A DNA stretch of 64,000 bases from SPCO01 sp964579825 (GTDB lineage Bacteria; Chloroflexota; Limnocylindria; Limnocylindrales; CSP1-4), in NCBI GenBank assembly GCA_964579825.1, contig CAZOHT010000016.1, forward strand, positions 7,670 to 71,669. The letters run 5' to 3'. Below, in pieces: positions 56,824-63,897 of the stretch. Every line of letters begins with the position of its first letter. Position 1 is the stretch's first letter. The notes beneath the pieces are model-generated. The model saw nothing but the letters and a program-made list of their open reading frames with translations, was not told the origin of the DNA and made no database searches. A program made the translations under genes and the position numbers.

Positions 56824-56987
56824 TCCGCCTGACGACGGTGGACGGGAACGAGGTGTGGATCGCGGCCGACAGGATCGTGATGATGCGTCAGGTCCCGACG
56901 GGCGCCCGCCTCCTGGTCGACGGCCAGGGGTGGATCGAGGTGAACGTCGCGCCCGACACGATCTCCGACTGGATCAGGCGCCGATGA
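56820..56987 (+). CDS. FlbD-like small protein
   Basis: 55 residues, GTGA overlap. IRLTTVDGNEVWIAADRIVMM, LLVDGQGWIEVNVAPDTISDWI: the beta-hairpin plus helix pattern of FlbD-like small proteins, frequent in phages. Confidence 0.6.
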   Translation: MIRLTTVDGNEVWIAADRIVMMRQVPTGARLLVDGQGWIEVNVAPDTISDWIRRR

Positions 56988-57232
56988 TCGCCCCGACCTA
57001 CTACATCGACCTCTCGACGGAGAACTGCATCGTCTGCCTGAAGCCGTTGTCGCCCGCGACGGCCGACTACTCGGGGCACGTCGTCGCGAAGGACTGCTTC
57101 GACACGCGGCTCGGCATCACGGCCGGTCGCCACCCGAGGTGCGAGTTCCCACCGCAGGACCCCGACGGGTGCTACGGCCCCTGGAGGCCGGAGTACGGAG
57201 TCGTCCTGGGCGACCACTGGGGTGGCGAATGA
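56984..57232 (+). CDS. Small Cys-containing hypothetical protein
   Basis: 82 residues. CIVCLKPLSPATADYSGHVVAKDCFDTR resembles a short zinc-binding element. Overlaps both neighbours by 4 bases. Confidence 0.5.
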   Translation: MIAPTYYIDLSTENCIVCLKPLSPATADYSGHVVAKDCFDTRLGITAGRHPRCEFPPQDPDGCYGPWRPEYGVVLGDHWGGE

Positions 57233-58080
57233 AACTCCTCCTCAACGCCGGTTTCGGCGAGCCGATCGGCCGCGCCGACCTCGAGCTCGCCGACTGGCTG
57301 GGCTTCGACGGGGTCCGGCAGGACGTCCCGGCAAACGCCCTCCACCTGGTGGACGAGATCGCGTCCTTCCGCTCGACACTCTTCCCGATCTTCTTGATCG
57401 GGGGCGGGCAGATGGCCGTCCCCGACTCCGAGATCGTCGCGACGGCCGGCGACGTCGCGGTCAGGGCGAAGCGCCTCGGACTGCGGTGCGCGATCGAGAT
57501 CGGCAACGAGCCGAACATCGCGCCCGGGTGGTCGGCCGAGAGGTTCGCGACTCTCCTGAGAAACGCGGCCGACGAGGTCGCGGCCCTCAACTACAACGCG
57601 ATCGTCATCTCCGGGGGAATCTCGAACACGTCGCCGGAGGCCGTCTCCTACCTGCGCCGCGCGATCGACATCCTGGACAACGGAGGGATCTTCCCGATCG
57701 AGATCGGCTACCACACTTACCGCTGGAGTCCAGACGAACCCCGGAAGGGGTGGAAGACCCGCGACGACGAGTTCAAGGCCCTGCACGAGGTCGCTGGTCC
57801 CCGGGGGATCTGGAACACGGAGTCGGGCTGGCACACCGCGAAGGAGAAGAGGGGACCGCTCGGGATGTGCTCGAGGAGACTGACGGACCGTCAGGTCGCG
57901 GAGTTCGTGAAGAGCGAGATCCGGATCAACCGGCAGTGGGGAGCGGAGTCCTACACGCTGTACCAGCTGAACGACGGCCCGCGCGACGAGGCCCCCGACC
58001 GCTACGGCATCCGCCGCCTGGACGGCCGGCTGAAGCCGGTCGCGATGGAGATCGTGGCGGCGACCTCGACAGGGTCTTGA
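57229..58080 (+). CDS. Clan GH-A glycoside hydrolase-like protein
   Basis: 283 residues from ATG 57229. A TIM barrel is suggested by repeated strand-helix units. IEIGNEPN (Glu94) matches the acid/base position of clan GH-A, and IWNTESGWHT (Glu198) the nucleophile; YHTYRWS precedes it. There is no signal peptide, so it would act in the cytoplasm or enter virions. Odd for an early operon; may modify nucleotide sugars, cell wall precursors or be a capsid passenger. Confidence 0.65.
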   Translation: MKLLLNAGFGEPIGRADLELADWLGFDGVRQDVPANALHLVDEIASFRSTLFPIFLIGGGQMAVPDSEIVATAGDVAVRAKRLGLRCAIEIGNEPNIAPGWSAERFATLLRNAADEVAALNYNAIVISGGISNTSPEAVSYLRRAIDILDNGGIFPIEIGYHTYRWSPDEPRKGWKTRDDEFKALHEVAGPRGIWNTESGWHTAKEKRGPLGMCSRRLTDRQVAEFVKSEIRINRQWGAESYTLYQLNDGPRDEAPDRYGIRRLDGRLKPVAMEIVAATSTGS

Positions 58081-58091
58081 CGGATCGTCAA
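58077..58091 (+). promoter_or_regulatory. Perfect palindrome TTGAC-GGATC-GTCAA, operator/promoter candidate
   Basis: 5-bp inverted repeat overlapping a TTGACG that could be a -35, with TAGGGT 18 bases on, ahead of the 58124 gene. Suggests local repression. Confidence 0.4.
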
Positions 58092-58123
58092 CGGATATGG
58101 TAGGGTCCGGTCGGAGGTGGGAG

Positions 58124-58294
58124 ATGGAGTGGGACGAGAAGGCCCGGACGCGGTTGCTCGGCCTGGCGGCCTGGTTCGACGCGCTGAACCACCAGCATCC
58201 CGGGGTGGGGCACGACCAGAACGCGGAGGCGATCCGGCTCGCCGTGGAGCGGGCCGACCTCCTTGAGAGCCTCAGCGCGCAGAAGGTGAACTGA
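58124..58294 (+). CDS. Small helical protein
   Basis: 56 residues, ATG after GGAGGTGGGAG. Helical, with His-rich NHQHPGVGHDQN. No family recognised. Confidence 0.5.
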   Translation: MEWDEKARTRLLGLAAWFDALNHQHPGVGHDQNAEAIRLAVERADLLESLSAQKVN

Positions 58295-58307
58295 GCGTGC
58301 GGGTTTC

Positions 58308-58344
58308 GGGGCAAAACGACAGAAAGGGATTCTGTTTTTGCCCC
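58308..58344 (+). terminator. Long AT-tipped hairpin, probable terminator
   Basis: GGGGCAAAA pairs with TTTTGCCCC and, inside, ACAGAA with TTCTGT (15 bp, CG bulge, loop AGGGA). It stands out in the GC-rich sequence and separates two transcription units; the 58350-58362 element copy follows. Confidence 0.55.
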
Positions 58345-58385
58345 AAATCGCATCTACGATGCGTGGCAGAACCGGAGGCGGCACG

Positions 58386-58628
58386 ATGACGAAGCGGGTG
58401 CCGATGCCCGACCACCGGGCCTGCCCGGCCTGCCGTCGGACCTGGGCGCACGGGGAGGTCGTGGCGGTCGGTGCGGCCGTCGATGCCCGCGAGGCCGAAC
58501 GCCAGCGGTGCGCGGCCATCGCGAAGATGGTCGAGGTCAGGTTTCCGAAGGGGCCGGGCCGCGAGGCGGCCAGGTGGATCTGGGACGAGATCGTCGGGAA
58601 GGGGGAGGTGAAAAGTGACGTTGCCTGA
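58386..58628 (+). CDS. Small zinc-knuckle/helical protein
   Basis: 80 residues, ATG after CGGAGGCGG. RACPACRRTW at the start, then a helix with ARWIWDEIVGKG. Common type in phage early operons, function unknown. It overlaps the next start. Confidence 0.5.
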   Translation: MTKRVPMPDHRACPACRRTWAHGEVVAVGAAVDAREAERQRCAAIAKMVEVRFPKGPGREAARWIWDEIVGKGEVKSDVA

Positions 58629-59034
58629 CTGGGACCGCGAGGCGGTGGAGGACCGGCGAGAGCCCGAGACGGAGGAGTACTACGAGAAGCAGGGGAGGTT
58701 CGGGGAGGACCTCCGCCCCCGGACCCAGGACGGCGGTCTGCTCGTCCAGTCCCAGGCCCAGCCGACGCCCGGCCCGTGGGAGGCCCGGGATCAGAGCGTG
58801 ACCGGCCCCCGGGGGGTCTCGATCGCCTACTGCGGGCAGTCGATGGTGGCCGGGCTGGACGGCTCGTACTGCATCGACCTCGAGGAGTCGAGGCTGAACG
58901 CCAAGTTGGTGGCGGCGGCGCCGGACATGCTCGCGGCGCTGGTGGCGATCAGGGCGGCCTTCCGGGCCGGGAACGGGATGTTCGTGGCCCAGGTCATGGC
59001 AGGGGCCGCCATCAAGAAGGCGGTGGGGCGGTGA
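58615..59034 (+). CDS. Phage protein with NAKLVAAAPDMLAALVAI motif
   Basis: 139 residues from GTG. An acidic N-terminus, a middle beta domain (TPGPWEARDQSVTGPRGVSIAYCG) and the conserved AAAPDML helix. Paralogue of the 8014 gene product, longer by the N-terminal part. Confidence 0.6.
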   Translation: MTLPDWDREAVEDRREPETEEYYEKQGRFGEDLRPRTQDGGLLVQSQAQPTPGPWEARDQSVTGPRGVSIAYCGQSMVAGLDGSYCIDLEESRLNAKLVAAAPDMLAALVAIRAAFRAGNGMFVAQVMAGAAIKKAVGR

Positions 59035-59171
59035 CCGGCGGGATGTTCGACGGCCTGGGGAGGGTCCTGGGATGCTGCCTCGGCATCCTGCTCCTCTTCG
59101 TCTTCCTCCTGGGCGCCGCCACCGCGTCGTGCGTCCGGGCCTGCCCGGTCCGGGTGGAGGTGGTGAGGTGA
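59031..59171 (+). CDS. 46-residue membrane peptide
   Basis: GTGA overlap. One hydrophobic helix (LGCCLGILLLFVFLLGAAT) with Cys on both sides, then a short tail CVRACPVRVEVV. Probably an inner-membrane peptide. Confidence 0.55.
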   Translation: MTGGMFDGLGRVLGCCLGILLLFVFLLGAATASCVRACPVRVEVVR

Positions 59172-59299
59172 GTGACGACATACTGCCCGAGGACCAGGTC
59201 CACATGGAGGACTGCACCTGCGAGCACAAGCCCGAGGAGCACGGGTGGGGCGAGTGCGACGTGGAGGGTTGCCCGTGCGAAGGGGGGTGGACGGAATGA
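59168..59299 (+). CDS. 43-residue Cys/His-rich peptide
   Basis: GTG overlapping the previous stop. EDCTCEHKPEEHGWGECDVEGCPCEGG holds five Cys and three His, a likely zinc-binding miniprotein. Acidic. Confidence 0.5.
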   Translation: MSDDILPEDQVHMEDCTCEHKPEEHGWGECDVEGCPCEGGWTE

Positions 59300-59547
59300 G
59301 CGCCCCCCTCAGCCGTCACCTCGACACCATGCAGTCCCGGGTCGAGGCCCTCGAGATGCTCCGGCAACTCTGCTACGACGCCGGCATCCTGACCCAGGCC
59401 ATCGAGGCCGAGCGCGAGCTCCGCAAGGGCTTCGGGGGGATGGGAGTGAACATCCTCCAGGAGTCAGCTGGCCGGAAGTGGCACGCGGCCATGCAGACCC
59501 GCAAGTCCCTCGACCGCGCCCGCGCCTTCCTCGAGAGGGAGCTGTGA
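59296..59547 (+). CDS. Small helical protein
   Basis: 83 residues, ATGA overlap. LDTMQSRVEALEMLRQLCYDAG, then ESAGRKWHAAMQTRKSLDRARAFL. No family recognised. Confidence 0.5.
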   Translation: MSAPLSRHLDTMQSRVEALEMLRQLCYDAGILTQAIEAERELRKGFGGMGVNILQESAGRKWHAAMQTRKSLDRARAFLEREL

Positions 59548-59735
59548 TGCTGATCGTCAGGGCGCACAACGTCTTCACGGACCACAAGGACATGGCCGAC
59601 TACGACGTCGCGGTCCTGATCAACCAGACCCCGATCTGGGTCGGCCGGATCGAGGAGCACTACCGCCCCGACGGCGCGGAGACCCTCCTCGAGCGCATCG
59701 CCACCCAGATGAGGGAGGAGAGGAAGATCCCATGA
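59547..59735 (+). CDS. Small hypothetical protein
   Basis: 62 residues; ATG shares a base with the previous stop. Alpha/beta (DYDVAVLINQTPIWVGRIEE). No family recognised. Confidence 0.45.
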   Translation: MLIVRAHNVFTDHKDMADYDVAVLINQTPIWVGRIEEHYRPDGAETLLERIATQMREERKIP

Positions 59736-60037
59736 GCAGAAGCATGAGCGTCCTGGCCGAGGCCGACGAACTCCGCGCCTACCGCAAGGACCACAATTTG
59801 GACGGCCCGACCGCTGCGCCGCACTCCCCCAGGGAGCAGGACTCAGGAGACGCGACCAATCCGGGGTCGCACCCCGGCCGTCTGCCGAGGAGCACGTCGG
59901 CCGTCCGACCGTACCGCGAGGAGAAGGTCCGGGGCTGGCGCCTCCTCGTCGTCTGGGGCCTGGCCCTCGCCCTGAACATCATCCTCTGGGCCGCCGCCTG
60001 GTTCGCGGCGAAGGCCATCCTCATGGTGTGGCCGTGA
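59732..60037 (+). CDS. C-terminally anchored membrane protein
   Basis: 101 residues. A polar, Pro/Ser/Gly-rich N-terminal 65 residues, then a basic stop (REEKVRGWR) and one or two membrane helices (LLVVWGLALALNIILWAAAWF). Confidence 0.55.
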   Translation: MSRSMSVLAEADELRAYRKDHNLDGPTAAPHSPREQDSGDATNPGSHPGRLPRSTSAVRPYREEKVRGWRLLVVWGLALALNIILWAAAWFAAKAILMVWP

Positions 60038-60711
60038 CCGACGAAGACACCCCGGAGGAGATTGCTGAGGAGCGGATCACCAACCTCATGCGGGAACTGG
60101 ATGAGTGCAAGGCCAAGCTCGTGGAGATGAGTGCCCCGACCGGCGACTGGACCGACGAGGCGAAGGCGAGGCTGGAGGAGGAGGAGAAGCGGCTGCGCTT
60201 GAAGGCTGCGAACCTGCAAGAGCGTCATGGCGCGTGGTCACTGATGGCGAAGCAGGAACTGGTGGTTGCTGACGACATCCGCGCTGCGTTGGAGATGATC
60301 GAGCGGCGAGGTGAGCGGTTGGCCCAGTGGGAGCGGGAAGAGGTGACCCGTGCCGCCAACTGCTGCGGTCAGGAGGAGCGAGCCGAAGCCGCCGAGGCCA
60401 AGCTCGCGGAGGCGGAAGCCGAGCACCCGACCGGGGTGTGCTTGGAGCGAGGGCTGCGAGCCGAGCGCGACAAGCTGCGGCGCGATCTCGACCGGAAGGA
60501 TCACGAGGTCTCGGACCTAAAGGCCGAGTCGGCGGGGCGGGACGCTCACTTGTCCGTCATCGCCAAGGAGCTTGGCGTAGAGGGCCGAGTGGCGGCAGTT
60601 CATGCGGTGCGCGGGCTCAAGGCCGAGGTGTCGCGGCTAACCGAGATGGTGGGTCGGCTGAAGAAGGACCGTGATGTCTTCCGCGCCGCCCTGCGAGGAG
60701 GTGGGGAGTGA
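60034..60711 (+). CDS. Coiled-coil protein A
   Basis: 225 residues, GTGA overlap. Almost wholly coiled coil (ELDECKAKLVEM, AEAKLAEAEAEH, LKAEVSRLTEMVGRLKKD). It ends FRAALRGGG; the DNA for these residues carries the GAGGAGG site of the next gene. Base use is less GC-rich than upstream genes. Confidence 0.6.
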   Translation: MTDEDTPEEIAEERITNLMRELDECKAKLVEMSAPTGDWTDEAKARLEEEEKRLRLKAANLQERHGAWSLMAKQELVVADDIRAALEMIERRGERLAQWEREEVTRAANCCGQEERAEAAEAKLAEAEAEHPTGVCLERGLRAERDKLRRDLDRKDHEVSDLKAESAGRDAHLSVIAKELGVEGRVAAVHAVRGLKAEVSRLTEMVGRLKKDRDVFRAALRGGGE

Positions 60712-61271
60712 GCTTCGATCAACTGTGGGCCGAATGCGAAAGGCTACAGGCGCGGGTGGACTCGCTCCGCGAGGAGAACGCCCGCCTGACCCGCGAGCGA
60801 GACGAGGCGTGGGCGGAGGCGGCACGACAGGCTTTGCTGGTGCAGCGGTATGAGCCAGCCTATCTCGGCTTACCACATGTGGTCCGCGAGCGAGACGAGG
60901 CGGTCATCCACCTAGGCCAGTACGGGCGGGACGTGGTGAAGGAGAACGCTGCGCTACGGGCCGAGGGAGTGAGCACGCGCACGGAGTTGATCCGGTTGCG
61001 GGACAAGGTCGAGATGCTACTCAACCAGAACCGGGAGATAGCCGCAAGCAACGCCGACCATGTTCGGTGGCACCGCGAGAAAGAGGCCGAGATCGATCGG
61101 CTGCGAGAGGCGCTTACGTTCTACAGCGACACGCGCCGATATCAGGGCGCGAACCAGCCCTATCGAGACGGAGACGATCCATTCACGCCCACAGGCTCGC
61201 CGTTCTTGATCGACGTGATGAGGGATGCGGGCACTATCGCTCGCGCTGCCCTGCGAGGAGGTGGGAAGTGA
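60708..61271 (+). CDS. Coiled-coil protein B
   Basis: 187 residues, GTGA overlap. Coiled coil (LREENARLTRERDEAW), then DPFTPTGSPFLIDVM and again RAALRGGG at the end with the next gene's ribosome binding site. Probably related to protein A by duplication. Confidence 0.6.
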   Translation: MSFDQLWAECERLQARVDSLREENARLTRERDEAWAEAARQALLVQRYEPAYLGLPHVVRERDEAVIHLGQYGRDVVKENAALRAEGVSTRTELIRLRDKVEMLLNQNREIAASNADHVRWHREKEAEIDRLREALTFYSDTRRYQGANQPYRDGDDPFTPTGSPFLIDVMRDAGTIARAALRGGGK

Positions 61272-61540
61272 AGAAGCCGGAGCCGGTGAACTATGACCGC
61301 GCTGCTTACCGAGCCGACTGGACGCAGGTTGCGCTGAACGGTGGCCCACCGTGCTTCCACATGGAAGAGGGCGAGGTGGACCGCTTCTGCTTACGGGCCG
61401 AGCGGTGGGCCGGGCACACCGACAAGGACGAATACCCGGAACATCGGTTCGTCTCGCTTGCTGCTCTTCGTCCTGGTCGTCATCGCCTTCACAGCCCTGA
61501 TCGCCTGGCTCGTCGGGCCACCGTTCGACTGAGCGCCTAG
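61268..61540 (+). CDS. Small phage protein with overlapping membrane-peptide frame
   Basis: 90 residues, GTGA overlap. GGPPCFHMEEGEVDRFCLRAERWAGH...HRFVSLAAL matches a small phage family that normally ends near VSLAAL; the last 20 residues look like run-on. In another frame a TTG at 61458 would give a 24-residue hydrophobic peptide (LLLFVLVVIAFTALIAWLVG) ending at 61532. Confidence 0.5.
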   Translation: MKKPEPVNYDRAAYRADWTQVALNGGPPCFHMEEGEVDRFCLRAERWAGHTDKDEYPEHRFVSLAALRPGRHRLHSPDRLARRATVRLSA

Positions 61541-62061
61541 CAGCCCCCAGGAGGCCACGGGAGGCTCAGGGGTGCCCCCAGGGCCGTACCGCCCGTCCCC
61601 GTACCGCCAGCGCGTCAGCAACGCATCGTAGGGGGCATCCTCGGGGCGGCGCCCGGCCACCGTACCGCTCCTCCTGGCGGACCTCCGACATCCGGATGTT
61701 GGGGCGGGCACCTGGCTCGAGCCGCAGGATCTGCGCGATCCTCCGTACCGCGCAAGCTCTGCGCCACCAGGGGCGCAGCAGCTGCGCGAGCTCCGGGCCG
61801 ATCGCCGGCGCGGCCTCGAGCCTCGCGTTATCAATGAGTTAGCCTTGCCGCATCTCCCCGGATGCGACAAGGCAGGGCAGGGCAGGGCAGGGGAGACGCG
61901 CCCCGCAGGGCAGGGCAGGGCAGGGGAGACGCACACCGCGCGCTAGCCTTGCGCGCTATCGCGCCACGATCCGAACCACGATCGGGGAGCGAACAGGGAG
62001 CGAACGCGCGCGCACGGTAGGCGCGCAAGAGGGTAGATTCTCGCCGATCCCTAGAAACACC
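61541..62061 (+). other. Non-coding region with hairpin and direct repeats
   Basis: About 520 bases without a supported gene. It holds a 12-bp hairpin with one mismatch (61842-61873, GCCTTGcCGCATC/GATGCGaCAAGGC), the GGCAG array, and short direct repeats CCACGATC and GGGAGCGAAC near 61965-62000. Possible end of one transcript and regulatory or origin sequence. Confidence 0.45.
61871..61932 (+). repeat. Duplicated GGCAG array with GGGGAGACGC cap
   Basis: Two copies, each of three to four GGCAG units followed by GGGGAGACGC, separated by GCCCCGCA. It is the most regular member of the pentamer family; the cap resembles GGAGACGTTC at the capsid operon. Confidence 0.8.
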
Positions 62062-62090
62062 TTGACAATGCATCGTCGACGCCGCATTAT
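62062..62090 (+). promoter_or_regulatory. Strong sigma70 promoter with 13-bp element in spacer
   Basis: -35 TTGACA (62062-62067), 17-base spacer containing GCATCGTCGACGC, -10 CATTAT (62085-62090), 21 bases ahead of the 62112 gene. Confidence 0.75.
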
Positions 62091-62111
62091 GTCTTTGTGA
62101 GAGGCAAGGCA

Positions 62112-62279
62112 ATGAGCGAAACGCGAAACACGGACCGGCGAGTCTACATCCTCACGGTCCGGCAGGATGGCTTTGTGATCTACGAATCCGCGCACGCCAC
62201 GGATAAGGACGCGCGCAGGATGGCGCGCGCCATCGTGGGAGACGCGCGCACGGTCGTCTATACCATCGACGCGCAATAG
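62112..62279 (+). CDS. Small hypothetical protein
   Basis: 55 residues, ATG after GAGAGGCAAGGC. RRVYILTVRQDGFVIYESAHATDKDARRMAR: alpha/beta. First of four genes with a distinct base composition. Confidence 0.55.
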   Translation: MSETRNTDRRVYILTVRQDGFVIYESAHATDKDARRMARAIVGDARTVVYTIDAQ

Positions 62280-62290
62280 GAGACAAGACA

Positions 62291-62509
62291 ATGATCAATC
62301 CATGGCAAGAGATTCTAGACGGCGGATCATGGTCACCTTATCCGTGGGTTTTTCTCACGGACGATGGCTCTACCCTTTGCGAGGCTTGCGCGCATGAGAA
62401 TCGTCCCGAAGTGACGGACGGGGGAGAGGTTTTTGAGGGTAGCCTCTACTGTGACGAATGCGGGCGCGAGATCGTCGGCGCCTACGCCGAAGCGGAGAAG
62501 AGCGAGTGA
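62291..62509 (+). CDS. Small zinc-binding protein
   Basis: 72 residues, ATG after AGGAGACAAGAC. TLCEACAHEN and LYCDECGREI form two Cys pairs. Similar small zinc proteins occur in phage early regions. Confidence 0.55.
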   Translation: MINPWQEILDGGSWSPYPWVFLTDDGSTLCEACAHENRPEVTDGGEVFEGSLYCDECGREIVGAYAEAEKSE

Positions 62510-63264
62510 CACCCTCTCACGCAAAAGCAAACGGCCACATTCTCTGGGCGGGTCTCTCCCTGCTAGACGGCGCTCCGATCGTCGCGATCGCCGTCGGCGA
62601 GGATTCCGCATCCACCAATGCGAAAACGGGCGGAATGCTGCAAACCTACATCCTACGCGCCGACCTTGAACCGATCGATGCGGCGCGCTCTGGAGCGGAC
62701 GCTAGCATTTGCGGCGACTGCCCCCTCCGGTCGCCGAACGCTGCAGAGTATGACGGACGCGCGATCGGCAATCTGAGCGGACGGGCCTGCTACGTCAATC
62801 TAGGTCAAGGTCCGACGGGAGTCTATCGCGCGTGGACGCGTGGACTCTATCCTTTCGCGAACGATCGCGCGCGCGTCGGCGACGGCAAGCGCGTTCGCGT
62901 CGGAACCTACGGCGACCCCGCAGCCGTTCCGTCGCACGTTTGGCGCGCCCTGCTCTCGCGCGCGGCCGGGTGGACCGGATACACTCACCAACCCGACCGC
63001 GCGCCGGATCTTAGGGGCGTCTGCATGGCGAGTGCGCGCTCCGTCGCCGACGCGCGACGCTTACAGGATGCCGGATGGCGTACCTTTACGGCTCTCCCGA
63101 TCGGCTCTGCCATTCCTGCCGGATCGATTCTCTGCCCTAGCGTCTCGCGCGGAATCAAATGCGAAGACTGCCTCTTGTGCGACGGAGCGCGCGAAGGACG
63201 GCACGGAGTGAAGTCTATCGCGATTCTCGCGCACGGTTCCGGCGCGGCCAATCTGAAAGGGTAA
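62506..63264 (+). CDS. Phage protein of the CGDCPLR family
   Basis: 252 residues from GTG. NAKTGGMLQTYIL, ICGDCPLRSPN, RACYVNLGQGPTGVYRAW and KCEDCLLCDGAR: Cys-rich conserved phage family of unknown function found with replication or metabolism genes. Confidence 0.65.
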   Translation: MTPSHAKANGHILWAGLSLLDGAPIVAIAVGEDSASTNAKTGGMLQTYILRADLEPIDAARSGADASICGDCPLRSPNAAEYDGRAIGNLSGRACYVNLGQGPTGVYRAWTRGLYPFANDRARVGDGKRVRVGTYGDPAAVPSHVWRALLSRAAGWTGYTHQPDRAPDLRGVCMASARSVADARRLQDAGWRTFTALPIGSAIPAGSILCPSVSRGIKCEDCLLCDGAREGRHGVKSIAILAHGSGAANLKG

Positions 63265-63268
63265 GACA

Positions 63269-63838
63269 ATGCGCTACTACAGAGAAGACGACGATTCAGG
63301 CGCGGCCGTTTGCGAGTCCTGCGCGCTCGATACCAAATGGTTTTGCGGTGTGCCGGTGGACTCTGTGGCCGTTTGCTCATGGTGTGGCCGTTCCACTGAT
63401 GCCCCGGAATGCGGCCACGGCCTGCCCCCGCTCGCGTGGCGCGAGTTTGGCCGTAGGGTCGGACGGACAACCTACGGGATTCTCGCCGACGCCTTGCGCG
63501 CGATACCGTGCGCGTCCGATTCATCCTATGGAAACGACACGGACCCCAGCCTTTCCGGTTGGGGCGGTAGCGTTTGGCTCTGGACTGCATACGTCACGGA
63601 TTCGGCGAGCGAATGTTCAGAGCGCTTGGATCATCCGTCCCCATGGTTCGTGCTTTCCGTGACAGATCGTGAGATCGAAACGGCGGACGGACCGGCCTAC
63701 GTCCACGGCGATGACATACAGGACCGTCTAGGCGTCGCGCGCGAGTTTGAGTCTGTCGCCGACCTTGCGCGCGCGGTCGCCGGTCTGGCGGAGGAGAGAA
63801 TCCTATCCATCGCGCGCGACCTTGCGTCCGAAGAGTAG
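63269..63838 (+). CDS. Hypothetical protein with N-terminal zinc ribbon
   Basis: 189 residues, 4 bases after the previous stop region. VCESCALDTKWFC...VCSWCGRST is a zinc ribbon; the rest is alpha/beta with Trp-rich SGWGGSVWLW. No family recognised. Confidence 0.5.
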   Translation: MRYYREDDDSGAAVCESCALDTKWFCGVPVDSVAVCSWCGRSTDAPECGHGLPPLAWREFGRRVGRTTYGILADALRAIPCASDSSYGNDTDPSLSGWGGSVWLWTAYVTDSASECSERLDHPSPWFVLSVTDREIETADGPAYVHGDDIQDRLGVAREFESVADLARAVAGLAEERILSIARDLASEE

Positions 63839-63854
63839 CGCGGCCGTAGGCTAG

Positions 63855-63880
63855 ACCATGAGCGCGCGTCCGCTCATGGT
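63855..63880 (+). terminator. 10-bp hairpin after the last gene
   Basis: ACCATGAGCG and CGCTCATGGT pair perfectly over CGCGTC. No T run, but it is placed 17 bases after the stop of the 63269 gene. Confidence 0.5.
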
Positions 63881-63897
63881 TCAGTCTATGTCTACGC

